Assembly (NCBI RefSeq): GCF_004346225.1
Contig: NZ_SMAJ01000013.1
Coordinates: 1 to 64,000 of the forward strand
From: Paralcaligenes ureilyticus
Lineage (GTDB): Bacteria; Pseudomonadota; Gammaproteobacteria; Burkholderiales; Burkholderiaceae_B
DNA length: 64,000 nucleotides
Reading direction: 5' to 3'
Part shown: piece by piece, positions 53,279 to 61,074 of the stretch
How positions within the stretch are numbered: position 1 is the first letter of the stretch
How the letters are laid out: each line of letters begins with the position of its first letter
Program-made: the position numbers and the translations under genes
The notes under the pieces: generated by a model
Seen by the model: only the letters and a program-made list of their open reading frames with translations
What the model was told of the DNA's origin: nothing
Databases searched by the model: none

Positions 53279-53509
53279 GTAGCGGCACCCTGTAGCGCCA
53301 CCCTGTAGCGCCACCCCTTGTGGGTGGCATCCGTCCTTTCGCATTAATCTCTTCTTGCTTAGAACCTTCTATCCCCGCGCCGTGGCCGGTCAAGGCGCTA
53401 CCGTTGTTGAAATTCACCCATGGCGCCAGGTTGTGATATGACAGCTACAAGGGCTGTCGCTACATGACGAACAGTCACGTTTTTGTAGCGGCACCCCTTG
53501 TGGGTGCCA
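53279..53509. repeat. Nested and paired REP-like elements with a long-repeat fragment
   Basis: At 53279-53329 two truncated 13-bp heads (GTAGCGGCACCCT and GTAGCGCCACCCT) precede one complete element. Region 53330-53398 copies the sequence that follows the REP at 23141 (GCATTAATCT and, later, GTGGCCGGTCAAGG), a piece of the long inverted repeat. Two further hairpins lie at 53439-53463 (minus, GACAGC stem) and 53485-53509 (plus). The stretch fills the pyrB-rdgC convergent spacer and has no gene. Confidence 0.8.
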
Positions 53510-53545
53510 TTTCAGCGCACAATCCACCCGGCCCACGTCAATACC

Positions 53546-54448
53546 CTAAACCGTTTTCTTCTCGCCGCCCAGCGCCTCGACCAGGGCGCTGATCAATTGC
53601 GTCAGCTCGCCTGTCATCAATGCCATGTCCGAATCGAACTGTTCGTCGTCGTTGTGCGAGGCGTTTTCCTGGCCTTCGCGTAAGACGTCCAGAGGCGTTA
53701 CGCGTTTGATATCCAGCCCTTCGGTCAGTACAAACGACACTCGGTCGGCCCAGGTGAGCGCCAGACGTGTGCACTGCTTGCCGGCCTGCACATGTTTTTG
53801 CACGTCGGCGATGTCGATGCTTTGCCGCACATAGCGAACGGCGGCCCGGGTTTCGCTCGTCGAGCGTAGTTCGGTGTCCTGATCGATGGTGAAGCCCGCA
53901 GGTGCCTGGTCGCCGATGAGCCAACTGGTCATGGCCGAGGCGGGCGATATTTCGACGTGCAGCAAATTGACGGGAAAAGGATCGATCGCTTTGGCCAGCA
54001 TGCCCATTACCTCGTCGCTTTTGGCGGCCGCCGCCGCGTCCACGACCAGCCAATGGTTGCGGGTGTCGATCCAGACACGGGTATCGCGATAAATGCTGAA
54101 GGCTTTGGGCGTCAGTTCGTCGATGACCTGTTCCTTGATTTCCTTCATTTGTTTGCGGCCCGGCTTGTAGCCTTGCTGCTCCTCGATGTCCTGCGCCTTG
54201 GCGCGGGCCACCTGGTTGATGACGGTCGTGGGCAACAGTTTTTTGTCGGCCCGCAGGCTGATCAGGTGTTGGCCGTCGAGCGTGTGCACCAGCCCGCCGT
54301 TTTCACGGGGCGGCACCCAGCCCAGGCTTTGCATCTCTTGCGAGTTGCCGGGTTGGAAAGCGTGTTTTTCTAGGGCTGTCTGGAGTTCGTCGGTCGTGGA
54401 TGACCAGGTGGGGGCGAGGCGGAATACTTTAAGATTTTTAAACCACAT
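53546..54448 (-). CDS. rdgC: Recombination-associated protein RdgC
   Basis: A 300-residue DNA-binding protein. RdgC forms a ring dimer on double-stranded DNA and limits RecA activity. The sequence opens with the family hallmark [11 protein letters not shown] and has [14 protein letters not shown], then [20 protein letters not shown] and [18 protein letters not shown]. The length is standard (about 300). It is close to recA-recX, though on the opposite strand. It is monocistronic with repeats on both sides. Confidence 0.95.
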   Translation of the reverse strand: MWFKNLKVFRLAPTWSSTTDELQTALEKHAFQPGNSQEMQSLGWVPPRENGGLVHTLDGQHLISLRADKKLLPTTVINQVARAKAQDIEEQQGYKPGRKQMKEIKEQVIDELTPKAFSIYRDTRVWIDTRNHWLVVDAAAAAKSDEVMGMLAKAIDPFPVNLLHVEISPASAMTSWLIGDQAPAGFTIDQDTELRSTSETRAAVRYVRQSIDIADVQKHVQAGKQCTRLALTWADRVSFVLTEGLDIKRVTPLDVLREGQENASHNDDEQFDSDMALMTGELTQLISALVEALGGEKKTV

Positions 54449-54574
54449 AATTTGAATCTGAATTGGGGTAAGAAAAGTTGCGTGAAGCGGGCAGCGGCGG
54501 AGACGGTCGTCGCCGGGTTTGGAAGCCCGCCGATTGTAAGCCTATTTTCAGCACGAACTATGCCGGTAGAAAAA

Positions 54575-54820
54575 GCCCCCACGCTTCGTCGCTGCGCGCC
54601 TCGCTGCCCCCCGAGGGGGCGTTTTTTGCCTTGGGGCGGCCCGGCGGCAAAAATAAGCCCCCACGCTTCGTCGCTGCGCGCCTCGCTGCCCCCCGAGGGG
54701 GCGCTTTTTGCCTTGGGGCGGCCCGGCGGCAAAAATAAGCCCCCACGCTTCATCGCTGCGCGCCTCGCTGCCTCCGAGGGGGCACATTTTGCCTTGGGGT
54801 GGTTCAAGGCAAAAAAAGGC
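54575..54820. repeat. Three tandem 82-bp repeats
   Basis: Three head-to-tail units begin at 54575, 54657 and 54739. Each has GCCCCCACGCTTCGTCGCTG, then a hairpin (GCCCCC/GGGGGC, weaker in unit 3) followed by a T-run and TTGCCTTGGGG. Units 1 and 2 are nearly identical; unit 3 has diverged. The same kind of element is common between genes of Bordetella and other Burkholderiales. The hairpin plus T-run suggests a terminator-like use. Open frames through it on both strands are repeat artefacts. Confidence 0.8.
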
Positions 54821-55281
54821 CCGGACTGCCTAAGCACCGGGCCGATACACAAGCACACGATGTTGCGCCATAAAAAGGCTCGCGGGGAGCGCAACATAGT
54901 GATAGAGAGCAACTTGCGGGACGGTTGAACAGGGGGATCAATAGTTCCGCCGTCCGGATTCGCAAGCCCTACCTACGTTCCAGATTCTAGCCCGGTACCC
55001 TGACGTCCGCCTGAAAAGTATCGTATTGCGATATTTATTGGAAATAAAGCCCGAACCTTGTGACATGTCCGGATGGGTGAGCGGGCCTGTATAGGTAAGC
55101 CCGTGGCCGGATGGCATGCTAATCCGTGCACGCGAATCCATTATGGGATATGCAACCTGACCAGGCCAGAAGTGTCCGTACGCGAGAATACCGCGGTTTT
55201 AAACGATTAAAATAACTTTTGTATGTGTTGTGTATTGAGCGTTATGGGTGTTGTGGGAATGGTTTTGGATGTGAAGGTTTA
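54821..55281. other. Gene-free spacer between the 82-bp repeats and the recA REP pair
   Basis: No convincing gene on either strand; the short frames lack ribosome sites and recognisable domains. I see no hairpin or known regulatory site here apart from AT-rich patches near 55020-55040 and 55195-55225. Confidence 0.5.
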
Positions 55282-55352
55282 TGGCACCCACAAGGGGTGC
55301 CGCTACATGATTCACGGCCACGTTTTTGTAGGGGCAGCCCTTGTGGCTGCCA
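55282..55352. repeat. Inverted pair of REP-like hairpins upstream of recA
   Basis: Elements at 55282-55306 (minus, GGCACCC stem) and 55328-55352 (plus, GGCAGCC stem) face each other, as at 13082-13151, and share the linker TTCACGG/TTTACGG style. They end about 40 bp before the recA promoter. Confidence 0.85.
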
Positions 55353-55393
55353 TCGCGCACTTTCCGAAAATAACCGTTTGATCTTGAATATTT

Positions 55394-55423
55394 TTAACAT
55401 ACTGTCTATTCATACAGTATAAT
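55394..55423 (+). promoter_or_regulatory. recA promoter with LexA box
   Basis: TTAACA at 55394-55399 and a perfect TATAAT at 55418-55423 are 18 bp apart. The LexA site CTGT-N8-ACAG (55402-55417) lies exactly in the spacer, so LexA would block the promoter until DNA damage. Confidence 0.9.
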
Positions 55424-55501
55424 TTGATGTGATAATCACTTCCAGAATATGGTTTGGGCGCGATTTGCGCTCGTCTTCAATTTTTAGCCAAGGGTTCCTA
55501 C

Positions 55502-56581
55502 ATGGATGACAAAACTAGCAAAGCCGCTGCTTCTGAGCGCGCCAAGGCACTTGCTGCCGCCTTATCGCAAATCGACAAACAGTTTGGCAAAGGGTCTGTC
55601 ATGCGTTATGGCGATAACGAGGTCGAACACGACATTCAGGTGGTTTCCACGGGTTCGCTAGGGCTTGATATCGCCTTGGGTGTCGGTGGTTTGCCGCGCG
55701 GCCGGGTGGTGGAAATCTATGGCCCTGAATCGTCGGGCAAAACCACGCTGGCCCTGCAGGTCCTGGCCGAAATGCAGAAAATTGGCGGCACGTGCGCGTT
55801 TATCGATGCCGAGCACGCGCTTGACGTCCAGTACGCTTCCAAGCTGGGTGTGAACCTGGACGACCTGCTTATTTCCCAGCCCGATACGGGTGAACAGGCG
55901 CTGGAAATTACCGACGCGCTGGTGCGGTCGGCGTCGGTTGATCTTATCGTCATCGACTCGGTGGCGGCGCTGGTGCCCAAGGCCGAAATCGAAGGCGAGA
56001 TGGGCGATTCGCTACCCGGTTTGCAGGCTCGCCTCATGAGCCAGGCCTTGCGCAAGCTGACCGCCAGTATCAAGCGCACCAATTGCCTGGTCATCTTCAT
56101 TAACCAGATCCGCATGAAAATCGGCGTCATGTTCGGCAACCCCGAAACCACCACAGGTGGCAATGCGCTTAAGTTTTACGCTTCGGTGCGGCTCGATATC
56201 CGCCGTATCGGCGCCATTAAAAAGGGCGATGAAGTGGTGGGTAACGAAACCCGCGTCAAGGTGGTTAAAAACAAGGTGGCGTCGCCCTTCAAGCAGGCCG
56301 AGTTCGACATCCTGTACGGCAACGGTATTTCGCGCGAAGGCGAAATCATCGATCTGGGCGTCGAAGCCAATATTATTGACAAGGCGGGTGCGTGGTTCAG
56401 CTATAGCGGCACTCGCATAGGCCAGGGCAAGGATAATGTGCGCGAATATCTCAAAGAGCATCCCGAAATGGCTATCGAAATCGAAGATCGGGTGCGTGAG
56501 CAATTGGGGGTAGTCGCCAAGGCGCGAGCCGTGGTGCCAGCGCTAGCGCCGGTCCAGGCTGAACCCGAAGCCGCCAAGTAG
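55502..56581 (+). CDS. recA: Recombinase RecA
   Basis: A 359-residue RecA. Walker A GPESSGKT is at 74-81, then the central [21 protein letters not shown] (Walker B and the beginning of loop L1) and [22 protein letters not shown] (loop L2 region). Length and motifs are fully standard. It performs strand exchange in recombination and stimulates LexA self-cleavage. I used the ATG at 55502; the frame extends 16 codons upstream without purpose. recX follows in the same direction. Confidence 0.97.
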   Translation: MDDKTSKAAASERAKALAAALSQIDKQFGKGSVMRYGDNEVEHDIQVVSTGSLGLDIALGVGGLPRGRVVEIYGPESSGKTTLALQVLAEMQKIGGTCAFIDAEHALDVQYASKLGVNLDDLLISQPDTGEQALEITDALVRSASVDLIVIDSVAALVPKAEIEGEMGDSLPGLQARLMSQALRKLTASIKRTNCLVIFINQIRMKIGVMFGNPETTTGGNALKFYASVRLDIRRIGAIKKGDEVVGNETRVKVVKNKVASPFKQAEFDILYGNGISREGEIIDLGVEANIIDKAGAWFSYSGTRIGQGKDNVREYLKEHPEMAIEIEDRVREQLGVVAKARAVVPALAPVQAEPEAAK

Positions 56582-56588
56582 GCGACCT

Positions 56589-56636
56589 GGGTCGCTCATT
56601 TGGGTCGCTCATTTGGGTCGTTCATTTGGGTCGTTC
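56589..56636 (+). repeat. 13-bp tandem repeat between recA and recX
   Basis: GGGTCGCTCATTT is repeated three times with one C-to-T change, followed by a partial fourth unit GGGTCGTTCTT. It occupies almost the whole recA-recX gap, up to the recX start codon, and takes the place where the ribosome site of recX should be. Confidence 0.85.
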
Positions 56637-56638
56637 TT

Positions 56639-57154
56639 ATGCCAGATGTTATCGATAAAGACGAAGCGTTCGAGCAGCTGGCTTCGCCACAGGGCAAGAA
56701 AAAACCCGGGCCCAGCCTTAAAGCCCGGGCCGTGGGCTTTCTTTCTCGCCGCGAACATTCGCGTGTCGAACTTGAGCGCAAACTGGCCCCGCATGTCGAT
56801 GATCCGGCCGAGTTAAAGCGCGTTCTCGACGACCTGGAGCGCGAACAATGGTTGTCCGATGCGCGCTTCGCGCAGGGTCTGGCGCACCGCAAGGCGCCGC
56901 TTCAGGGGACGGCGCGCATCATGCAAGAGCTCAGGCAGCACGGTCTGGCCGACGAACAACTTGAACAGTTGCGTGCTGAGCTGCAGTCCACCGAAGTCCA
57001 GCGTGCACGGCAGGTCTGGCAAAAAAAATTCTCGCAGCCTCCGGGCGATGTCAAGGAATACGCCAGGCAGTTCCGTTTTCTGGCCTCACGCGGGTTCTCC
57101 GCCAATTGTCTGCGCCAGATACTGGGCGACCCGGACAACGACGCCGGTTTCTGA
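56639..57154 (+). CDS. recX: Regulatory protein RecX
   Basis: A 171-residue modulator that binds RecA filaments and limits their growth. It has the three-helix RecX repeats: RAVGFLSRREHSRVELERKL, then LDDLEREQWLSDARFAQGLA and ARQFRFLASRGFSANCLRQIL. The ATG at 56639 directly follows the 13-bp tandem repeat; no clear ribosome site is seen, so translation may be weak, fitting RecX's low need. A start 39 nt upstream would run through the repeat. Confidence 0.93.
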   Translation: MPDVIDKDEAFEQLASPQGKKKPGPSLKARAVGFLSRREHSRVELERKLAPHVDDPAELKRVLDDLEREQWLSDARFAQGLAHRKAPLQGTARIMQELRQHGLADEQLEQLRAELQSTEVQRARQVWQKKFSQPPGDVKEYARQFRFLASRGFSANCLRQILGDPDNDAGF

Positions 57155-57204
57155 TCCTCGTACAAACCCTGTTTTGGGCTGCCAGGCTTTGGCCTGACCC
57201 GGAT

Positions 57205-58005
57205 CTATATAGCCATGGCAAGCGAATCAACCCCGTCGGCATCCTGCTGCGGCAAGGCTTGCGCGTGCCGAACGACTTCGCCCAGGATAATGACGGCGGG
57301 GCTGGTCATATGCCGGGCTTGCACAGTGGCGGCCAGGTGTGTCAGGGTCGTGACGGCATGCCGTTGCGCGGCGCACGATACCTGCGCCGCGATGGCGACA
57401 GGAAGCGTCGCAGGAAAGCCCGCCGCCAGCAGTTCAGCCTGCAGCATATCCGGTTGGCTCATGCCCATATAGCACACGATCGTCAGGCCGCTGCGAGCCA
57501 GCGATGACCAGTCGGGGCGGGAGTCATCGACAGTGTGGGCGGTGACCAGCGTCACCCCGCGGGATACTTCGCGATGCGTGAGCGGCAGCCCCAGCGCGCT
57601 CGCGACGGCCAGCCCGGCCGTAATGCCGCTGATGCCTTCGACATCGATGCGGCGCTCTTTGAGCCAGGTCATTTCTTCTCCGGCACGCCCAAAAATGAAG
57701 GGGTCTCCGCCTTTGACGCGAGCGACCGCGTGGCCTTCCCGGGCGTACCGGGCCATCAATCGAAGAATGAAATTCTGCGGCGTGGACGCGCATCCGCCGC
57801 GTTTGCCAACCTCGATGATTTTTGTTCCGGGTTGGGCCAGATCCAGAATATCCCGACCCACCAAATCGTCGACCAGCCAGACCGTGCATTGCGCGAGGAC
57901 GCGAGCCGCCTTGAGTGTCAGTAGCTCGGCATCGCCGGGGCCGGCGCCAACCAGCCAAACCTTGCCGGAAGAGGGCGGCCTTTCGGTGCGGGTAGATGTG
58001 TTCAT
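57205..58005 (-). CDS. cobA: Uroporphyrinogen-III C-methyltransferase (SUMT)
   Basis: A 266-residue SAM-dependent enzyme making precorrin-2 for siroheme, the cofactor of NirB. Visible signatures: VWLVGAGPGDAELLTLKAARVL (N-terminal; start of the family motif), VRVKGGDPFIFGRAGEE-like ARVKGGDPFIFGRAGEE and ISGITAGLAVASALGLPLTH. The start ATG overlaps the nasA stop (ATGA at 58002-58005), so it is the last gene of the nirB-nirD-nasA-cobA operon. The upstream open frame is an artefact within nasA. Confidence 0.93.
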   Translation of the reverse strand: MNTSTRTERPPSSGKVWLVGAGPGDAELLTLKAARVLAQCTVWLVDDLVGRDILDLAQPGTKIIEVGKRGGCASTPQNFILRLMARYAREGHAVARVKGGDPFIFGRAGEEMTWLKERRIDVEGISGITAGLAVASALGLPLTHREVSRGVTLVTAHTVDDSRPDWSSLARSGLTIVCYMGMSQPDMLQAELLAAGFPATLPVAIAAQVSCAAQRHAVTTLTHLAATVQARHMTSPAVIILGEVVRHAQALPQQDADGVDSLAMAI

Positions 58006-60722
58006 GCGGCCAACTCCATCGCGGCGTGGTCTTGAATCATTCGTCTCATTTGCGGAACGCAGGACCCGCAGCCCGTGCCGCATTTCAGGCTGGCCTGGAT
58101 TTCTTCCAGGCTTTTTCCCGCTTGTATGGCTTGGCTGATGGCGGCTTCGCTGATGTTCTCGCAGGCGCAGATGATGGCTGCGCGCACAGGCGGTTTTGTG
58201 CGCCCCATCAGCACCAGGATGACATTGTCCGGGGCGTTTTCGTCGTTGGCCCATTGCAGCAGAGCGGCTTCTGCGCGTGTGTCGCCCGTCAGCAAAAAGG
58301 CGCCCAAACCTTGTCCTGAGCGCCGGATGCGGCGGATGACGCCGCGAGCTGGATCGTCGAAAGCCAGATCGGCCTGATTCAGGTCCAGGTCGTCGATCAA
58401 GGCTAGAAGGGTAGCCGCGTCCGCCGTGGCCGGACCCGCCAGCCGCAGGCGCACCCCTTCCTGGCCGATGGCGGTCGGGACCACAACGGCGTACGGGAAT
58501 GCGCTTAGCCATTTGCCCAGTCTTTGCCGCAAGGCGGCGCTCGGGCCCTGAATCCAGGCGCTGGCTTGCCACGGATAGTTGAGCGCCTCCAGGCCGACGG
58601 CGCTGTGTTTGAGTTCAGGCTGATGCGAAATCGGATCGCAGACGCTGTGGCTCAGTGCGTTGACGCCATCGCCCGCCATGAATGCACTGCCCCAATGCAT
58701 GGGGATATAAGCGTGGCCGGGTTTGAGGCCTGTATCCCGCCGAGCTGGAGCGATGAACTCGCCGCGCCGCGATGTCACTTTGACCAGGGAGTCCTCGCCG
58801 ATTCGGTAACGTTGCATATCGACGGGGTGCAGGTACATGCGCGGCTCTTCCTCGTGGCGCGTCAGCATCGGCGCGAGGCTGCTGCGGTTCATTGTGTGCC
58901 ACTGGTCGCGCAAGCGCCCAGTGGTCAGACGCAAGGGGTATTGCGCAGACACCGGATCGGCGACGGGCGTGTAGCCTATGTCCATGAATCGGGCGCGCTG
59001 GCTTGCCGTCGGGAAAATGCCATCCTGGTACAAACGCACCGAGTCGGTGCGTGCCGACGTATAGGGCCATTGTTGAGGGCCTTCGGCTTCCAGCCTTGCG
59101 TAACTCAGCGCGCTGTAGTCCAGGTCGCGGCCAGCCGTGAATCGCGCATGTTCGGCAAAAATTTCCGCCTCGTCGCGATAGTTAAAGAGCGCCGCCTTGG
59201 CCGGAGCGATTTTTGCCGCCAGTTTTTTGGCGACGGCGCACGCCAGCCTCCAATCGGACTTGGCGTCGCCGGGCGGTTTGATGACGGCGCGCACGCGGCT
59301 GATCCGGCGCTCGGAGTTGGTGACGGTGCCTTCTTTTTCCGGCCACGTCGACGCGGGCAGCACCAGGTCGGCATAGGCCAGCGTTTCGGTATGAGCGAAG
59401 GCTTCCTGAACAATCACGAATTCGGCTTTGGCGAGAGCCGCGCGTACTTTGGTCTGGTCCGGCATGGAGTGGGCCGGGTTGGTGCCCGCGATCCAGAGCA
59501 CCTTGATTTTTCCTGCCAGCACGGCATCGAACATGTCGACGGCCGTGAGTCCCCGGGTTTGGGGCAATTGCTCTACGCCCCATAAGGCGGCGGCCTCCGC
59601 CCTGTGGGCGGCATTGTCCGGATCGCGGTGGCCGGGTAAAAGGGTGGCCATGCCGCCGGCCTCGCGGCCACCCATGGCATTGGGCTGCCCTGTCAACGAA
59701 AAAGGGCCGGCGCCCGGCCTGCCGATTTGTCCGGTTGCCAGGTGCAAATGAATCAGCGCCGCGTTCTTGGCGGTGCCGCTGCTCGATTGGTTCAAGCCCA
59801 TGGTGTAGAGCGATAGTGTCGATTTGGACTGGGCGAACCAGCGGGCGCACTGGACGATATCGGCCGCGGGCACGCCGCATAGTTCTTCGGCCGATTTGGG
59901 CGTGAAGTCGTGGATGCGCTGTTTAAGCGCATCGAAGCCCTCGGTATGCTGTGCGATGTAATCGCGGTCGATCAGATCTTCCCACACCATGACGTTGAGC
60001 ATGGCGTGAAATAACGCCACATCGGTGCCGGCGGAAATGGGCAGGTGCAGATCGGCAATCGCGCAGGTATCGGTGCGCCGCGGATCCACCACAATAATTT
60101 TCATGGCCGGGTTGCGGGCTTTTGCCGCTTCCAGGCGGCGAAACAGCACAGGGTGGGCAAAGGCGGTGTTCGACCCGGCGATGAATACGGTTTCGGCGCA
60201 ATCCAGGTCTTCGTAGCAGGCGGGTGGGGCATCCGCGCCCAGAGTGAGCTTGTAGGCCGAGACGGCACTGGACATGCACAGCCGCGAGTTGGTATCGATG
60301 TTGTTGGTGCCCACGAGTGCGCGCGCCAGTTTGTTGAAGACGGCATAGTCTTCCGTCAGCAGTTGTCCCGAGAGATAAAACCCGATGGCGTCGGGCCCAT
60401 GCTTGTCGATGGTGTCGGCCAGTACCCGGGCGGCAATCGTCAGGGCGCTCATCAAGGCGATAGGTTGGCGCGGCTCGTTTTTGTGCCGGCGTAATTGGGC
60501 CGACAAGATGCGGCTGCCATCGGCCTTGACCGTGGCCGCCAGATTCATCCCTTTGCTGCATAACTTGCCGTGGCTGGATGGGTGTTCCCTGTCTCCGGTC
60601 ACCTCCACGACGCGATTGCCCTGGCTGCGGATTTGCACGCCGCAACCGGTGCCGCAGTAGCAGCATACGGACAGAACGGCGCGTGAGGACGCAGCCGGCT
60701 CGGGCACGGACGTGTCGTTCAT
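58002..60722 (-). CDS. nasA: Assimilatory nitrate reductase catalytic subunit
   Basis: A 906-residue cytoplasmic molybdoenzyme reducing nitrate to nitrite. The N-terminal [4Fe-4S] set is CCYCGTGCGVQI with a later KLCSKG; the bis-MGD molybdopterin domains follow (SNTAFAHP, DPRRTDTCAIADLHLPI). The C-terminus holds a BFD-like [2Fe-2S] domain, CACENISEAAISQAIQAG with CGTGCGSC, common to NasA/NasC proteins. No signal peptide is present. It lies 3 nt after nirD and overlaps cobA. The electron donor (ferredoxin, flavodoxin or an NADH protein) is not encoded here. Confidence 0.93.
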   Translation of the reverse strand: MNDTSVPEPAASSRAVLSVCCYCGTGCGVQIRSQGNRVVEVTGDREHPSSHGKLCSKGMNLAATVKADGSRILSAQLRRHKNEPRQPIALMSALTIAARVLADTIDKHGPDAIGFYLSGQLLTEDYAVFNKLARALVGTNNIDTNSRLCMSSAVSAYKLTLGADAPPACYEDLDCAETVFIAGSNTAFAHPVLFRRLEAAKARNPAMKIIVVDPRRTDTCAIADLHLPISAGTDVALFHAMLNVMVWEDLIDRDYIAQHTEGFDALKQRIHDFTPKSAEELCGVPAADIVQCARWFAQSKSTLSLYTMGLNQSSSGTAKNAALIHLHLATGQIGRPGAGPFSLTGQPNAMGGREAGGMATLLPGHRDPDNAAHRAEAAALWGVEQLPQTRGLTAVDMFDAVLAGKIKVLWIAGTNPAHSMPDQTKVRAALAKAEFVIVQEAFAHTETLAYADLVLPASTWPEKEGTVTNSERRISRVRAVIKPPGDAKSDWRLACAVAKKLAAKIAPAKAALFNYRDEAEIFAEHARFTAGRDLDYSALSYARLEAEGPQQWPYTSARTDSVRLYQDGIFPTASQRARFMDIGYTPVADPVSAQYPLRLTTGRLRDQWHTMNRSSLAPMLTRHEEEPRMYLHPVDMQRYRIGEDSLVKVTSRRGEFIAPARRDTGLKPGHAYIPMHWGSAFMAGDGVNALSHSVCDPISHQPELKHSAVGLEALNYPWQASAWIQGPSAALRQRLGKWLSAFPYAVVVPTAIGQEGVRLRLAGPATADAATLLALIDDLDLNQADLAFDDPARGVIRRIRRSGQGLGAFLLTGDTRAEAALLQWANDENAPDNVILVLMGRTKPPVRAAIICACENISEAAISQAIQAGKSLEEIQASLKCGTGCGSCVPQMRRMIQDHAAMELAA

Positions 60723-60725
60723 GAT

Positions 60726-61067
60726 CTACTCCTTGTGCGCAAGATTCAGGTAGACCGTATCGGCGTCGACCTTGACGGCGACGGTGCGCGCGCAACCCTG
60801 GTCGGGCGCCATGGCCTGGCCATCTTCGAGCCCGATGGTCCAGCTGTGCAAAGGGCAGGTGACCCAGTGGCCATGAACCAGACCGGCCGACAGGGGGCCG
60901 CCCTTGTGCGGGCAGCGGTCCAGAACGGCAAACACATGGTCGTCAGAGGCCCTGAATATCGCAATATTGTCGGTTCCCGTTTGCTGCACGACTCGCGCCC
61001 CCGCCCTGGGTATTTCGGCGAGAGGGCAAATGGCGGTCCATTCATGTATCAAAGTGCTTGTGTTCAT
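60726..61067 (-). CDS. nirD: Nitrite reductase small subunit
   Basis: A 113-residue Rieske-type small subunit of the NADH nitrite reductase. CPHKGGPLS and CPLHSWTI supply the two Cys-x-His pairs of a [2Fe-2S] site; many NirD proteins have lost them, this one keeps them. It sits 7 nt after nirB and 3 nt before nasA on the same strand. Confidence 0.93.
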   Translation of the reverse strand: MNTSTLIHEWTAICPLAEIPRAGARVVQQTGTDNIAIFRASDDHVFAVLDRCPHKGGPLSAGLVHGHWVTCPLHSWTIGLEDGQAMAPDQGCARTVAVKVDADTVYLNLAHKE

Positions 61068-61074
61068 ATCAGCT

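Noticed and set aside
54452-54928. Frames through the 82-bp repeats on both strands (up to 180 residues)
   Set aside because: The peptides are themselves three-fold repeats of the DNA repeat, with no start signal; they are repeat artefacts.
58524-59585. 353-residue frame antisense to nasA
   Set aside because: Inside the molybdopterin domains of nasA; composition is that of a shadow frame.
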